A DNA stretch of 64,000 nucleotides from Terrirubrum flagellatum. Its GTDB lineage: Bacteria; Pseudomonadota; Alphaproteobacteria; Rhizobiales; Beijerinckiaceae. Position 1 is the stretch's first letter. Each line of letters starts with the position of its first letter. Position numbers and translations under genes: made by a program. The stretch lies in assembly GCF_022059845.1 (NCBI RefSeq), contig NZ_CP091851.1, forward strand, positions 3,162,001 through 3,226,000, in the 5' to 3' direction. Shown piece by piece: positions 15,838 to 25,049 of the stretch. The notes under the pieces were generated by a model. The model was not told the DNA's origin, made no database searches, and saw only the letters and a list, made by a program, of their open reading frames with translations.

Positions 15838-15847
15838 GCTTTCCTCC

Positions 15848-16516
15848 CTAATGCGCCGCGGTTGATGCGGCATTGACGGTGATGCGAGCGTCGAGCTGGC
15901 GGCTGACGAAGGACAGGATCGAACAGATCACGAAATACATCGCGCCGACGGTCAGATAGACGCTGAGCGGCTGAAAGGTGGAGTTGGCGACGATCTGCCC
16001 GGCGCGCGTGAGTTCGACGAAGCCGATGACTGACGCGAGCGCGGTGTTCTTCACCAGTTGAACGAAGAAGCCGACTGTTGGCGGCACCGCCAATCGCATC
16101 GCTTGGGGAACAATGACGAGCCTCATGGTGCGCGACCAGGAAAGGCCAAGCGCCTTGGCGCCTTCCCACTGTCCGGTTCCGATCGCCTCGATGCAGCCGC
16201 GCCAGATCTCGGCGAGAAACGCCGCGGCATAAATCGTGAAGGCGAAAGCGGCGGCGACAAGCGCGGGAACATCGTAGCCTGCGAGAGCGACGCCGAAATA
16301 AGCGAGAAACAGCAGAACAAGCAGGGGCGTGCCCTGAACCACATAGATATAGGCGCTCGTGATCCATCGCAGCGGCGCGAACGGCGAGACGCGGGCGAGC
16401 GCGACAATCGCGCCGAAAAGACCTCCGCTCACAAGCGCGATCATAGACAGAAGCAGCGTCCAGGTCGCCGCCTGCGCGAGAAAACCGACGTGATAGAACG
16501 AGAATGTCTGGAACAT
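15848..16516 (-). CDS. Polar amino-acid ABC transporter permease (second)
   Basis: A 222-residue inner-membrane permease of the His/Glu/Gln/Arg family with about five membrane segments. The EAA loop reads IGTGQWEGAKALGLSWSRTM, followed by RLVIVPQAMRLAVPP. The usual family motif PLLVLLFLAYFG is present near residue 60. It lies 6 nt from the preceding permease and 10 nt before the binding protein, so co-transcription is certain to the eye. No ATPase gene accompanies the pair. Confidence 0.92.
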   Translation of the reverse strand: MFQTFSFYHVGFLAQAATWTLLLSMIALVSGGLFGAIVALARVSPFAPLRWITSAYIYVVQGTPLLVLLFLAYFGVALAGYDVPALVAAAFAFTIYAAAFLAEIWRGCIEAIGTGQWEGAKALGLSWSRTMRLVIVPQAMRLAVPPTVGFFVQLVKNTALASVIGFVELTRAGQIVANSTFQPLSVYLTVGAMYFVICSILSFVSRQLDARITVNAASTAAH

Positions 16517-16521
16517 CGACG

Positions 16522-17193
16522 TCAGCGTCCGACATGCCGGAACGCGAACGCCACGCGGTCGATCGCCGCGAATGCACCTTTGAACGCCGCCGTCAGCACG
16601 AGATAGATCGCGGCGACGAGAAGAAACGCCTCGAAGCTCCGGAAAGTCAGGCCCTGGACATCGTTGGCGACGCCAGTCAGCTCCGGAATCGAAATCGTGG
16701 AGACGATGCTCGATGCAAGCATAATCAGAATGAACTGACTTGTGAGGGCGGGATAGACCGCCGCGAGCGCGGGCCTCAGAATGACGAGTCGGAATGTCAG
16801 ATAAGGCGACAGGCCAAGCGTTCGCGCCGCCTCCACCTGCCCTTTCGCGACGCTGCCGACGCCGGCGCGCACGATCTCGGTGATATAGGCGCCCGCATAA
16901 AGCGACAGCGCAATGATCGCGGCCGGCCAGGGTTCAAGGCGGAATCCAACGGCAGGCAATCCGAAATAGATAACGTAAATCTGAATAAGAAACGGCGTGT
17001 TGCGGATGATTTCGACATAGCCGAATGCTGCGAGACGGGCCGGCGCGAAGGCGGACATTCTGGCCGCCGCGCCGACGACGCCGATCAAAGAGCCCAGAAG
17101 CGTCGCAATGATGGCCAGAATGATCGTGAACACGCCGCCATGCATGAACACGCCCCAGCGAGCGAAAGCGCCTGAGAAATCGAGATAGAACAA
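16522..17193 (-). CDS. Polar amino-acid ABC transporter permease (first)
   Basis: A 223-residue permease paired with the following gene. The NTPFLIQIYVIYFGLP and EIVRAGVGSVAKGQVEAARTLGL segments mark the HAAT/PAAT permease family and its EAA loop. The start is a TTG at 17193 preceded by GGGAGGAG at good spacing; no upstream ATG exists before the GntR gene. The 40-nt gap to the regulator suggests the regulator and transporter can be one transcript. Confidence 0.9.
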   Translation of the reverse strand: MFYLDFSGAFARWGVFMHGGVFTIILAIIATLLGSLIGVVGAAARMSAFAPARLAAFGYVEIIRNTPFLIQIYVIYFGLPAVGFRLEPWPAAIIALSLYAGAYITEIVRAGVGSVAKGQVEAARTLGLSPYLTFRLVILRPALAAVYPALTSQFILIMLASSIVSTISIPELTGVANDVQGLTFRSFEAFLLVAAIYLVLTAAFKGAFAAIDRVAFAFRHVGR

Positions 17194-17233
17194 ACAGCTC
17201 CTCCCGGAGAATTTACGCCTGCGATCGCCCGGC

Positions 17234-17917
17234 TCAGGGCGCCACAGATTCTGTGTTTTGCATTCGCTTCACGTTGGAGAGCGTCTTCTCGCGGCTGCGC
17301 GCCAGATGATGACGAAGCGCTTCAAGGCTCTTCTCTTGCGATCCGGCCGCCATGGCGTCGAGCACCTCGCGATGCTGATCGACGGAGTCGGCGTATTCGC
17401 CGGCGACATAGACGAAAACCGTATGGGTCTGGCCGAGGATTCGCTGATGCCAGTCCGAGATCAGCAAGTTTCCCGCCGCATACATGATCTGCTGATGAAA
17501 TTCGCGGTCATGCGCGAGCGCCGTCGTGAGATCGTCGAGGTTGTGGCGGCTCGCGTAAAGCGCATGCTGCTCCAGCGAGCGCCGCATATTGGCGAGAAGC
17601 TCCGCAGTCACCCCGCCAATCCGGAAGAGGCGATCGAGCGCGTTCAGTTCGATCAGCATCCGCGCTTCGTAAAGCTCTTCGACGTCCGCGATGGTGAAGC
17701 GACGCACAACAGCGCCTTTTCGCAGTGGCGACACCACGAGCCCGTCGGCCTCAAGCCGCAGGAGCGCCTCCTTGATCGGCGTCGGACTGATCGAAAGCTC
17801 CAGCGCCAGCTCTTCAGGCAGCAGGCGCCGCCCGCCAACGAGCTGGCCCGAAAGAATGCGCAGGCGAAGTTCGCGATAGGCCTGCTCGGCCAGGGTCGCG
17901 AGGACGACTTTGGACAT
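17234..17917 (-). CDS. GntR family regulator, FCD domain
   Basis: A 227-residue transcription factor. An N-terminal winged helix (TLAEQAYRELRLRILSGQLV, then LPEELALELSISPTPIKEAL) is followed by an all-helical FCD domain with the metal/ligand-site residues ALAHDREFHQ and later His-rich helices. FCD regulators respond to small carboxylic acids such as sugar acids, which fits the adjacent dehydratases and aldolase. It is the first gene of the leftward cluster and is divergent from a second dehydratase gene. The 124-bp spacer contains an 18-bp A/T palindrome that could be its operator. Confidence 0.92.
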   Translation of the reverse strand: MSKVVLATLAEQAYRELRLRILSGQLVGGRRLLPEELALELSISPTPIKEALLRLEADGLVVSPLRKGAVVRRFTIADVEELYEARMLIELNALDRLFRIGGVTAELLANMRRSLEQHALYASRHNLDDLTTALAHDREFHQQIMYAAGNLLISDWHQRILGQTHTVFVYVAGEYADSVDQHREVLDAMAAGSQEKSLEALRHHLARSREKTLSNVKRMQNTESVAP

Positions 17918-17958
17918 GGCCCACCATTTCCGATCGCTCGAAGCAATACAAGATATAA

Positions 17959-17976
17959 AATAAAAAATTTTTTATT
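17959..17976. promoter_or_regulatory. 18-bp A/T palindrome in the divergent regulator spacer
   Basis: AATAAAAAATTTTTTATT is perfectly self-complementary and is the only long A/T tract nearby. It lies 42 bp upstream of the GntR start and 65 bp upstream of the divergent dehydratase start. It may be an operator for the GntR-FCD protein, a bent-DNA element, or part of the overlapping promoters. A GntR consensus (TNGTNNNACNA) is not evident in it. Confidence 0.4.
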
Positions 17977-18041
17977 GAGCGCTTGCCCACGCTGCCCTAC
18001 TCATGGAAGCAAGATCACCCCAATGGGAGGAAGATAGTCTT

Positions 18042-19163
18042 ATGCGCATCATCGCCGTCGAACCCTTCATCCTTCACCTCCCGCTGACGCAGGCTTCGAT
18101 TTCGGATTCGACCCACAGCATCACGCATTGGGGCGTCGTGGGCGCGCGCGTGCGCACTGAGGGCGGCCTCGAAGGCTTCGGCTTTACCGGCACGCACGCC
18201 CATCTGCCGTCGGATCGGCTCATCACCAGTTGCATCAGCGACTGCTATGCGCCGCTTCTCATCGGCGAGGATGCGACCGAGCGGACGCGTCTCTGGAAGA
18301 AGCTGGCGAGATTTCCGGCGATACAATGGGTCGGCCGCGCCGGCATCACGCATCTCGCGCTGGCGGCGATCGATGTCGCGCTATGGGATCTTGCGGCGAA
18401 GAAAGCCCTGCTTCCGCTCTGGAAATATCTCGGCGGGCGCAACACTGATGCGCTTGAAGCCTACAACACCGATGTCGGCTGGCTCTCGTTTACGTGCGAG
18501 CAGCTCGTCGAGAATTGCCGCCGCGCTGTCGAAGCAGAGGGATTCAGGCGCATCAAGGTCAAGGTCGGCCATGACGATCCCAACGTCGACATCGCGCGGC
18601 TGGAGGCAGTGCGGCGGGCGATCGGCGCAAATGTCGGCATGGCGATCGACGGCAACGGCAAATGGGACTTGCCCAATTGTTTGCGCTTCTGCGCGCGCGC
18701 CGCAGATCTCGACATCTTCTGGTTTGAAGAGCCGCTCTGGTACGATGATGTCGGAAGTCACGCGACGCTGGCGCGCAGCTCGTCAATTCCCGTGGCGCTT
18801 GGCGAACAGCTTTATACGCTCGACGCCTTTCGCAGCTTTGTCGACGCCGGCGCCATCCACTATGTCCAGCCCGACGTCACAAGACTCGGCGGGATCACCG
18901 AATATCTGCAGGTCGCTGATCTCGCGTTGTCGCATCGGCTGCCTGTGGCGCCCCATGCAGGCGAAATGAGCCAGGTGCATGTTCACCTCTCCTATTCGCA
19001 CCCGGCCTCGTCGATTCTCGAATATATTCCGTGGATCAAGGATCACTTCGAGGAGCCCGCTGACGTGAAGGATGGCGTTTTCAACCTCCCCTCCCGGCCG
19101 GGCGCAGGCGCCACACCGTTGCAGGATTCCTTTGCGAAATTCGGCAAGAGCGTGACGGGCTGA
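18042..19163 (+). CDS. Mandelate racemase/sugar-acid dehydratase (enolase superfamily)
   Basis: A 373-residue enzyme with the complete mandelate-racemase catalytic set: K172-V-K174, metal ligands D203 (AIDGNG), E229 (FEEP) and E255 (GEQ), and the Asp278/His305 dyad (QPDVTRLGG and APHAGE). The family removes the alpha proton of an acid sugar and either epimerises or dehydrates it to a 2-keto-3-deoxy acid. The ATG at 18042 is chosen for the upstream GGAGGAA; a longer in-frame start at 18003 lacks one. It is transcribed divergently from the GntR-transporter operon, so both arms are probably controlled together. Galactarate/talarate-type substrates are plausible but unproven. Confidence 0.9.
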   Translation: MRIIAVEPFILHLPLTQASISDSTHSITHWGVVGARVRTEGGLEGFGFTGTHAHLPSDRLITSCISDCYAPLLIGEDATERTRLWKKLARFPAIQWVGRAGITHLALAAIDVALWDLAAKKALLPLWKYLGGRNTDALEAYNTDVGWLSFTCEQLVENCRRAVEAEGFRRIKVKVGHDDPNVDIARLEAVRRAIGANVGMAIDGNGKWDLPNCLRFCARAADLDIFWFEEPLWYDDVGSHATLARSSSIPVALGEQLYTLDAFRSFVDAGAIHYVQPDVTRLGGITEYLQVADLALSHRLPVAPHAGEMSQVHVHLSYSHPASSILEYIPWIKDHFEEPADVKDGVFNLPSRPGAGATPLQDSFAKFGKSVTG

Positions 19164-19229
19164 CGAATTTTCGCATACATCAAACAGACATAGCCTTGCC
19201 GTAGCGCCTCTCAGGCGTGCGCTGGTTGT

Positions 19230-19245
19230 GGCGCGCGGGCGCGCC
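19230..19245. terminator. GC hairpin between convergent genes
   Basis: GGCGCGCGGGCGCGCC forms a 6-bp stem with a 4-nt loop between the convergent dehydratase and DppC genes. It is followed on the plus strand by CAAAAATATT rather than a T-run. It could serve as an atypical terminator for either gene; the assignment is weak. Confidence 0.3.
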
Positions 19246-19292
19246 CAAAAATATTCCCAGCCCGCGCTCGCCTCGACGAACCGGCGGCTAAC

Positions 19293-20210
19293 CTAGCTCG
19301 CTATCCTCAAGCGAGGGTCGAGAAAATCACGGAGCCAATCGCCCAAAATATTGAAAGCCAGAACCGTGAGCATGATTGCGACGCCAGGAAAGATTGCGAG
19401 CCACCATCGCCCTGCGATCAGTTGATCACGACTTTCCGCCAGCATTCCACCCCAGGTTGGAATTGTGGGGGGAACGCCGAGCCCGAGGAACGAAAGCGCC
19501 GCTTCCGAGAGAATGACGCCTGCTATGTTGAATGAGGCGATGACGATCAGAGGCGACAGAATATTCGGCAGGATCGTGAGAAAAAGAATCCCCCAGATCG
19601 ACTGGCCAAGCGCGCGAGCCGCTTCGACATATTCCTTCTCCCGCTGATTGATGGTCTGCGCGCGAGACACGCGCGCATAGGTGACCCATTGCCCGATGCC
19701 TAAAACAATCGCCAGATTGACGAGCCCCGGCCCGAGCACAACCAGAAACATGATGGCGAGCAGAATTGCGGGAAAGGCGAGCTGGATGTCCGCGGCGCGC
19801 ATGATAAAATCGTCCAGCCAGCCCCCGACATAGCCGGCGACAAGACCGAGCGCTGCTCCGAGAACGCCGCCAATCACAACAGCAGACAGGCCGACGACGA
19901 TCGATGTCCGCGCGCCATAGATGAGCCTCGACAGGACGTCACGGCCTAACGCGTCAGCCCCAAGAATGTATGTCGTCCCGCCCCGCGCGTCGGTCGACAT
20001 GGGAGGGCGTAGCCGCAGGATGATGTTTTGACGGTTCGGATCGCGTGGCGCCACCAAAGGGCCGAAACTCGCAGCGAATCCAACAATCCCAAGGATCAAC
20101 AGCGCAGCGATCGGCCATCTGGCTCGCAGCAGGCTGCGCACGGCCCTTTGCAGTGAGCTGCGACGCGCCTGGAGCCCGCCGGATTCTTCCGTGTGACCAT
20201 CGATTGTCAA
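19293..20210 (-). CDS. Peptide/nickel-type ABC permease, DppC family
   Basis: A 305-residue inner-membrane permease. An N-terminal tail precedes the first TM, then the DppC-specific LGADALGRDVLSRLIYGART and, near the end, EAALSFLGLGVPPTIPTWGG. The EAA loop reads EKEYVEAARALGQSIWGI. The typical C-terminus LGDWLRDFLDPRLR is present, so it is full length. Its start overlaps the DppB stop by 4 nt. It is the last gene of a binding protein-DppB-DppC operon; the matching ATPases are divergently encoded at 23007-25017. Confidence 0.93.
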   Translation of the reverse strand: MTIDGHTEESGGLQARRSSLQRAVRSLLRARWPIAALLILGIVGFAASFGPLVAPRDPNRQNIILRLRPPMSTDARGGTTYILGADALGRDVLSRLIYGARTSIVVGLSAVVIGGVLGAALGLVAGYVGGWLDDFIMRAADIQLAFPAILLAIMFLVVLGPGLVNLAIVLGIGQWVTYARVSRAQTINQREKEYVEAARALGQSIWGILFLTILPNILSPLIVIASFNIAGVILSEAALSFLGLGVPPTIPTWGGMLAESRDQLIAGRWWLAIFPGVAIMLTVLAFNILGDWLRDFLDPRLRIAS

Positions 20211-21184
20211 CGGAGACGCACCCTCGGATCGAGCCGGGCATAAAGCATGTCAACGCAGAGATTGATCGCGACGAAGGCGAACGAAAACAGCACCACCGCC
20301 GCCTGAACGACCGGAATGTCCCGCTGGCCAATGGCGTTGAAAACAAGACGTCCGACGCCGGGCCACGAGAAGATTGTCTCCACGACCACCACCCCACTTA
20401 GCATGAAGCCGAATTCCAACCCGAGAATGGTGATCACCGGCAACCAGGCATTGCGAAGGGCGTGATTGAGGACCACTCCTTTTTCAGTTTGCCCCTTGGC
20501 GCGCGCCGTCCGCACAAAGTCGAGGCCAAGCACCTCCAGCATCGAGGATCGGATAAGGCGTGCATTTCGAGAAAGCGAAAAAAGACCGACCGTCGCCGCC
20601 GGCATGATGAGATGGACGAGCGCTTCCGGCGTATTGTGGATCGCTGTCACGAGATCGCCGGCCAAGAGCGGCGCCAACAATGGAGTATGGCCGGAGATCG
20701 GAAGCCAGTTCAAAAACAAGCCAAAAAAGATGATCATCATGATGCCGAGCCAGAAGCTCGGCATCGACTGCCCGATCATGGCAAATGTCATAACCGCGCC
20801 GTCGATTCCGGTGCCGCGCTTGAGAGCGGCAAACACGCCCAGTGGAATTGCGAAGATCGTTGCAAAGGCGAATGCGGCCATCGTGAGCTCGATTGTCGCG
20901 GGGAGATGCTCGACAACGACTCCAAGCGCGTTCGACTTGTAAGTGAGGGATTGCCCCATGTCTCCCTGTACAAGTTTCCATGCGAAGTTGAGATACTGGA
21001 CGTAGAGCGGCTTGTCGAAACCGAGGGCCTGCCTCGCCATCTCGATATCTTGAGGCGTGGCGCGCTCGCCGACAAACAGATAGGTCGGATCACCGCCCAC
21101 ATGAAGCGCGAGGAAGGTGATAAGCGTCACGCCGATCAAGACGGCGACCGATTGCGACAGCCGCCTGAGCACATAGACCAACAC
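20207..21184 (-). CDS. Peptide/nickel-type ABC permease, DppB family
   Basis: A 325-residue permease. It has the family-typical N-terminus YVLRRLSQSVAVLIGVTLIT, the periplasmic loop KPLYVQYLNFAWKLVQGDMG, and a C-terminal ETIFSWPGVGRLVFNAIGQR followed by DPRVRLR. It comes 19 nt after the binding-protein stop and overlaps DppC. The cognate substrate class is peptides or peptide-like small molecules. Confidence 0.94.
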   Translation of the reverse strand: MLVYVLRRLSQSVAVLIGVTLITFLALHVGGDPTYLFVGERATPQDIEMARQALGFDKPLYVQYLNFAWKLVQGDMGQSLTYKSNALGVVVEHLPATIELTMAAFAFATIFAIPLGVFAALKRGTGIDGAVMTFAMIGQSMPSFWLGIMMIIFFGLFLNWLPISGHTPLLAPLLAGDLVTAIHNTPEALVHLIMPAATVGLFSLSRNARLIRSSMLEVLGLDFVRTARAKGQTEKGVVLNHALRNAWLPVITILGLEFGFMLSGVVVVETIFSWPGVGRLVFNAIGQRDIPVVQAAVVLFSFAFVAINLCVDMLYARLDPRVRLR

Positions 21185-21203
21185 TCAGCATCGACTCCGG
21201 CGG

Positions 21204-22781
21204 CTACTTCGCGGTCGCGCTCACCAAATTAATTCTTTCGTCACGCCGCGCCCGCCAGTTCAACCTGTCGCTCACTCCGTAGAAATCGGGCTGAAAATAA
21301 AGGAGCAGCCAGGGACTTTCATCATAAAAGACCTTCAGCATCTCGTTCACGACACGACGCTGCTCGCTTTCGGGTTGCTTCCGGTTGAGCTCCGCCCATC
21401 GCGAGAACCACTTCGGATCATCCCAATTCATCGGATTCGTGATTGCATCGGGCGCAGAAAGGTCGGCCATGTCGTAAAGCGCGCTCCAGGTGCCCCCTCC
21501 GGTTCCCAGGAAGAACATCGGCCCGGCCTCCTTCTTGGCGCGGGTCAGCGGCAGATAGACGGACGCCCAATCGAGTATTTCGACATCGGTTTTCACGCCG
21601 ATGTCGGTCAGATACTGCCCAATCGCGAGCATCACGTTCTTGTCGTTCAGATAGCGCCCGTTCGGACCTTGCAACTTCATGTCAAAGCGAACGCCGTCGG
21701 CCTTTCGAGGGTATCCTGCGGCGTCGAGGAGCTTCTCCGCCATGGCTGGATCGTATGGATAAGGCTTCAGATCAGGATTGTCGTTCGGAGGGTTCACCAA
21801 CCCCGTAGCGCGCTTGCAAGGCGCGCGCAGGAGCTGCTCGCAAATCGTCGGGACATCGATCGCATACTGTAAGGCGCGCCGGACCTCCGCCTTGCGCACC
21901 GCAAGACCGCCCGGCGTGTTGAAGACAGGCTTGAAATTGAATCCGACATACATACGACGAGTGCCCGCCACAGACTGCACCTTGGCGCCGCCGCTTCTGT
22001 TGATCGTATCGATCTGATCGGGAGCAACATTCGTGATAATATCGACATTTCGCGCCATCAGCTCGGCCGCTCGCGTCGAGGCCTCAGGCACGACTCGCCA
22101 GACGATACGATCGAAGCTCGCCTTGCGGAGTGGAAAATCCGGAACTTTCTCGATCACGATCCGATCGGACTTGATCCATTCGGCAAAACGGTAGGGACCC
22201 GTCCCCACAGGCTTTTGCCCGGCCTGATCGATGGTCATCCTCTCATAGGCGGCCTTGCAAAGGATTTTCACCTCGCTGATCAGCCCAAGCGCGATCGGAT
22301 TATATTGGTCGATCTCAATGACAGCCGTCGTCGGATCGGGCGCGCTTGCGTTCTTGTACCCAAGGGATGTCAAGACGAAACCGGGCGTGCTTCCCACGAG
22401 CTTGTTCGCCGGATCGCGCGCTCTCTTGAAAGTGTATGCGACATCCTCGGCGCTCATGGGCGACCCGTCATGGCACTTCATTCCCGCCCGGATTTTGAAT
22501 GTGAGCTGTTTCCCATCAGGCGATTCTGAAAAAGACTCCGCAAAATAAGGCACCAGCTTGCCATCATCGTCGATTTCATAGAGCGACATCCAGACGTGAT
22601 CCGCGATGTTCTGGGTGTCGCGCGAATTGATTTGCTGGGGATCCAGCGTGCTCGCGTCCGATCCATATGCGACCACGGCAGTTCGCGCATCGGGACGTTG
22701 CGCCAAAGACGTCTCGCACAGCCCGAGAAGGCCGAGCGCGGCCAAACCGATCCGACAAGCCAAGCTGTTGAGTTCAGTCAT
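21204..22781 (-). CDS. ABC transporter substrate-binding protein, family 5 (DppA-like)
   Basis: A 525-residue exported binding protein. The signal peptide (LACRIGLAALGLLGLCETSLAQ) ends near residue 28. The mature protein has SBP_bac_5 features: VVAYGSDASTLDPQQINSRD, KLTFKIRAGMKCHDGSPMSAEDVAYTF in parts, and PVGTGPYRFAEW. The ATG at 22781 is preferred over an upstream in-frame start at 22814 because it gives a clean signal peptide. It heads the operon with DppB and DppC and is divergent from DppD. Ligand unknown; family 5 proteins bind peptides, opines, nickel and other cations or sugars. Confidence 0.93.
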   Translation of the reverse strand: MTELNSLACRIGLAALGLLGLCETSLAQRPDARTAVVAYGSDASTLDPQQINSRDTQNIADHVWMSLYEIDDDGKLVPYFAESFSESPDGKQLTFKIRAGMKCHDGSPMSAEDVAYTFKRARDPANKLVGSTPGFVLTSLGYKNASAPDPTTAVIEIDQYNPIALGLISEVKILCKAAYERMTIDQAGQKPVGTGPYRFAEWIKSDRIVIEKVPDFPLRKASFDRIVWRVVPEASTRAAELMARNVDIITNVAPDQIDTINRSGGAKVQSVAGTRRMYVGFNFKPVFNTPGGLAVRKAEVRRALQYAIDVPTICEQLLRAPCKRATGLVNPPNDNPDLKPYPYDPAMAEKLLDAAGYPRKADGVRFDMKLQGPNGRYLNDKNVMLAIGQYLTDIGVKTDVEILDWASVYLPLTRAKKEAGPMFFLGTGGGTWSALYDMADLSAPDAITNPMNWDDPKWFSRWAELNRKQPESEQRRVVNEMLKVFYDESPWLLLYFQPDFYGVSDRLNWRARRDERINLVSATAK

Positions 22782-22890
22782 CAGAGCCCCCGTCCTGCAC
22801 GTCTCTGACGCCACTCGGTCCGAAACAGCTTGCGCGGGAAATGGATATCAACAATCATACGCGAGCGTCAGGGCGTATCGACTATTCAAC

Positions 22891-22906
22891 ACCGGATGCA
22901 TCCGGT
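22891..22906. promoter_or_regulatory. 16-bp palindrome in the divergent Dpp promoter region
   Basis: ACCGGATGCATCCGGT is a perfect palindrome roughly midway between the divergent binding-protein and DppD starts. It is followed by a further inverted repeat, GGTTGG (22904-22909) with CCAACC (22926-22931). The site is well placed to control both arms of the importer. Confidence 0.45.
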
Positions 22907-23006
22907 TGGCTAGCAGGCATATCAACCAACCGAGGCTGTTTTTCGTCACGAGGCCAGACGACAGGCTGACGGGGTTCGCTGTCATCTCAGGAGTTCAACC
23001 GCGCTC

Positions 23007-24026
23007 ATGAGCAAGGGGCCGGTCCGCCTTGATATCCAAAATCTCACGACCTGCTTCAGGACGGATCGTGGCGTGGCCCGCGCTGTCGACAGCCTCTCCT
23101 TATCGATCGACGTGGGTGAAACACTAGCGCTCGTTGGGGAGTCAGGATCCGGCAAATCTGTCGCCAGCCTGTCTATCATGCGACTTGTCGGCTATCCCGG
23201 CTTTATCGCCTCGGGCGAGATCTGGCTGGATGGGCAAAATCTCTTGCTCAAGTCGCCTGAAGAGATGCGCCGAGTTCGCGGCGGCGAAATCGCCATGATT
23301 TTCCAGGAGCCGATGACGAGCCTCAACCCGGTCCACAGCGTTGGCGATCAGATCGTCGAAGCCATCCTTCTGCACGACACGCGGTCTCGTTCGGCGGCAA
23401 GACGCCATGCCGTCGAGATGCTCGAGCGGGTAGGAATCCCGGACCCGAAACGCCGCGCTGACGCCTTTCCCCACCAATTGTCCGGAGGGATGCGTCAGCG
23501 CGTCATGATCGCGATGGCGTTGTGCTGCCGGCCAAAGCTTCTGATCGCGGACGAACCGACAACGGCGTTGGACGTCACCATTCAGGCTCAGATTCTCGAG
23601 CTCCTCGGCGACCTGCAGCGAGAATATGGGATGTCAATCCTGTTTGTCACACACGATCTCGGCGTCGTAGCCGAAATCGCCGATCGCGTTGTTGTGATGT
23701 ATGCAGGGCGTGCGGTGGAGGAAGCCGCCGTGGAAGACATCTTCCTGCGGCCGCGCATGCCCTACACTCGCGGATTGCTCAATTCCGTTCCGCGCGTAGC
23801 AGACGCTATCGCAGCAGAGCGGAGACTTGAAGGCATACCGGGCGCGATGCCTGATCCGCTCCATTTGCCGGGAGGGTGCGTGTTTCATCCGCGGTGCTCC
23901 CACCGGGCTTCGGCCTGTTCGCTGGCCCCGCCAGATTTCGAGGAGTGTGAACCAGGGCATTTCGTTCGATGCCTGCGCTGGAGAGAGATTGCGCCGGCGT
24001 CAATAGCGCCCGACCGCCGTGACTAG
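23007..24026 (+). CDS. Peptide ABC transporter ATP-binding protein, DppD/OppD family
   Basis: A 339-residue cytosolic ATPase. The Walker A is GESGSGKS, the signature LSGGMRQRVMIAMAL, Walker B LLIADEP and H-loop THD. The C-terminal oligopeptide-transporter domain has the Cys-rich GGCVFHPRCSHRASACS, the usual iron-sulfur-like cysteine set of OppD/DppD proteins. It overlaps the following ATPase by 8 nt. It should pair with DppF and power the divergent DppBC at 19293-21184, and possibly also the nearby ATPase-less set at 25860-29209. Confidence 0.94.
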   Translation: MSKGPVRLDIQNLTTCFRTDRGVARAVDSLSLSIDVGETLALVGESGSGKSVASLSIMRLVGYPGFIASGEIWLDGQNLLLKSPEEMRRVRGGEIAMIFQEPMTSLNPVHSVGDQIVEAILLHDTRSRSAARRHAVEMLERVGIPDPKRRADAFPHQLSGGMRQRVMIAMALCCRPKLLIADEPTTALDVTIQAQILELLGDLQREYGMSILFVTHDLGVVAEIADRVVVMYAGRAVEEAAVEDIFLRPRMPYTRGLLNSVPRVADAIAAERRLEGIPGAMPDPLHLPGGCVFHPRCSHRASACSLAPPDFEECEPGHFVRCLRWREIAPASIAPDRRD

Positions 24027-25017
24027 TTCAAACGGGAGGGTCGGTGCAGGCGAGCATGGCGCGCTGCTCGATGTCGATCATCTATCCAAAACTTATCACA
24101 TTCGCCGCGGATTTCTTTTCAGCTCACGCGCGGAGCTGAAAGCCGTTCAAGATGTGTCTTTCCAGATTCAGCCCGGCGAGGTTCTGGGACTGGTTGGCGA
24201 ATCCGGCTCCGGCAAGACCTCTGTCGGCCGTTGCGTGCTGCGCCTTGAAGATGCGACGGCAGGGGAGGTTCGCTTCAAAGGGCGGAATATTCACAAACTC
24301 GATTCCGCCGAGATGCGCGCGGTGCGAAAATCCATGCAGGTGGTTTTTCAGGACCCTTATGCCAGCCTCAATCCCCGCCTGACAGTTCGCGAGACGCTTT
24401 CCCAGTCGCTGAACATCCATGGCATGTCTCCAGGACGTGAACGCGAGCCCAGGCTGCGCGAGCTCGTCTCGCTTGTCGGCCTCCCGGCGGCCTATCTTGA
24501 TCGATATCCTCACGAGTTTTCCGGCGGTCAACGGCAAAGGATAGGAATAGCGAGAGCTCTTTCCGTCAAACCTCAGTTTATCGTCGCCGATGAAGCCGTG
24601 TCGGCGCTGGACGTCTCGGTTCGTGCGCAAATCATCAATCTGCTGCAGGAACTTCGAAAGAGTCTCGGGCTGGCGATGCTGTTCATTTCCCACGATCTGG
24701 CGATCGTCGAGTATATCTCTGACCGCGTCGCCGTCATGTATTTGGGCAAGATCATGGAGATCGCCAAAGCCCGTGATATCTATCGCGATCCAAAGCACCC
24801 CTACACAAAAGCCCTGTTGTCCGCCGCCCCGACGCCAGATCCAACGAGAAAGCGCAAAAGAACTATTTTGAGAGGCGATATTCCGAGCCCCATTAATCCG
24901 CCGGAAGGCTGTGTCTTCCGCACGCGCTGCCCGATCGCATCGGAGGAATGCCGGACAATTTCACCGCGCTTGCTGCAAGTCGGCGTTGACCATTTCGCCG
25001 CATGCATCAAGCTGTGA
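24019..25017 (+). CDS. Peptide ABC transporter ATP-binding protein, DppF/OppF family
   Basis: A 332-residue ATPase with Walker A GESGSGKTS, DppF-typical FQDPYASLNPRLTV, signature [15 protein letters not shown], Walker B FIVADE and the C-terminal PPEGCVFRTRCPIASEEC. In Walker B the catalytic Asp-Glu pair is followed by AVSALD, a common OppF variant. The start is a GTG inside the end of DppD; no in-frame ATG precedes the first conserved residues. The LysR gene follows after 32 nt on the same strand. Confidence 0.93.
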   Translation: MTSSNGRVGAGEHGALLDVDHLSKTYHIRRGFLFSSRAELKAVQDVSFQIQPGEVLGLVGESGSGKTSVGRCVLRLEDATAGEVRFKGRNIHKLDSAEMRAVRKSMQVVFQDPYASLNPRLTVRETLSQSLNIHGMSPGREREPRLRELVSLVGLPAAYLDRYPHEFSGGQRQRIGIARALSVKPQFIVADEAVSALDVSVRAQIINLLQELRKSLGLAMLFISHDLAIVEYISDRVAVMYLGKIMEIAKARDIYRDPKHPYTKALLSAAPTPDPTRKRKRTILRGDIPSPINPPEGCVFRTRCPIASEECRTISPRLLQVGVDHFAACIKL

Positions 25018-25049
25018 AGGATGAAATTTTGAATTGAAGCACCGCTTCC

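Noticed and set aside
19230-19245. Rho-independent terminator
   Set aside because: The stem is followed by A-rich rather than T-rich sequence on the plus strand, and on the minus strand the T-run precedes the stem; kept only as a weak candidate.
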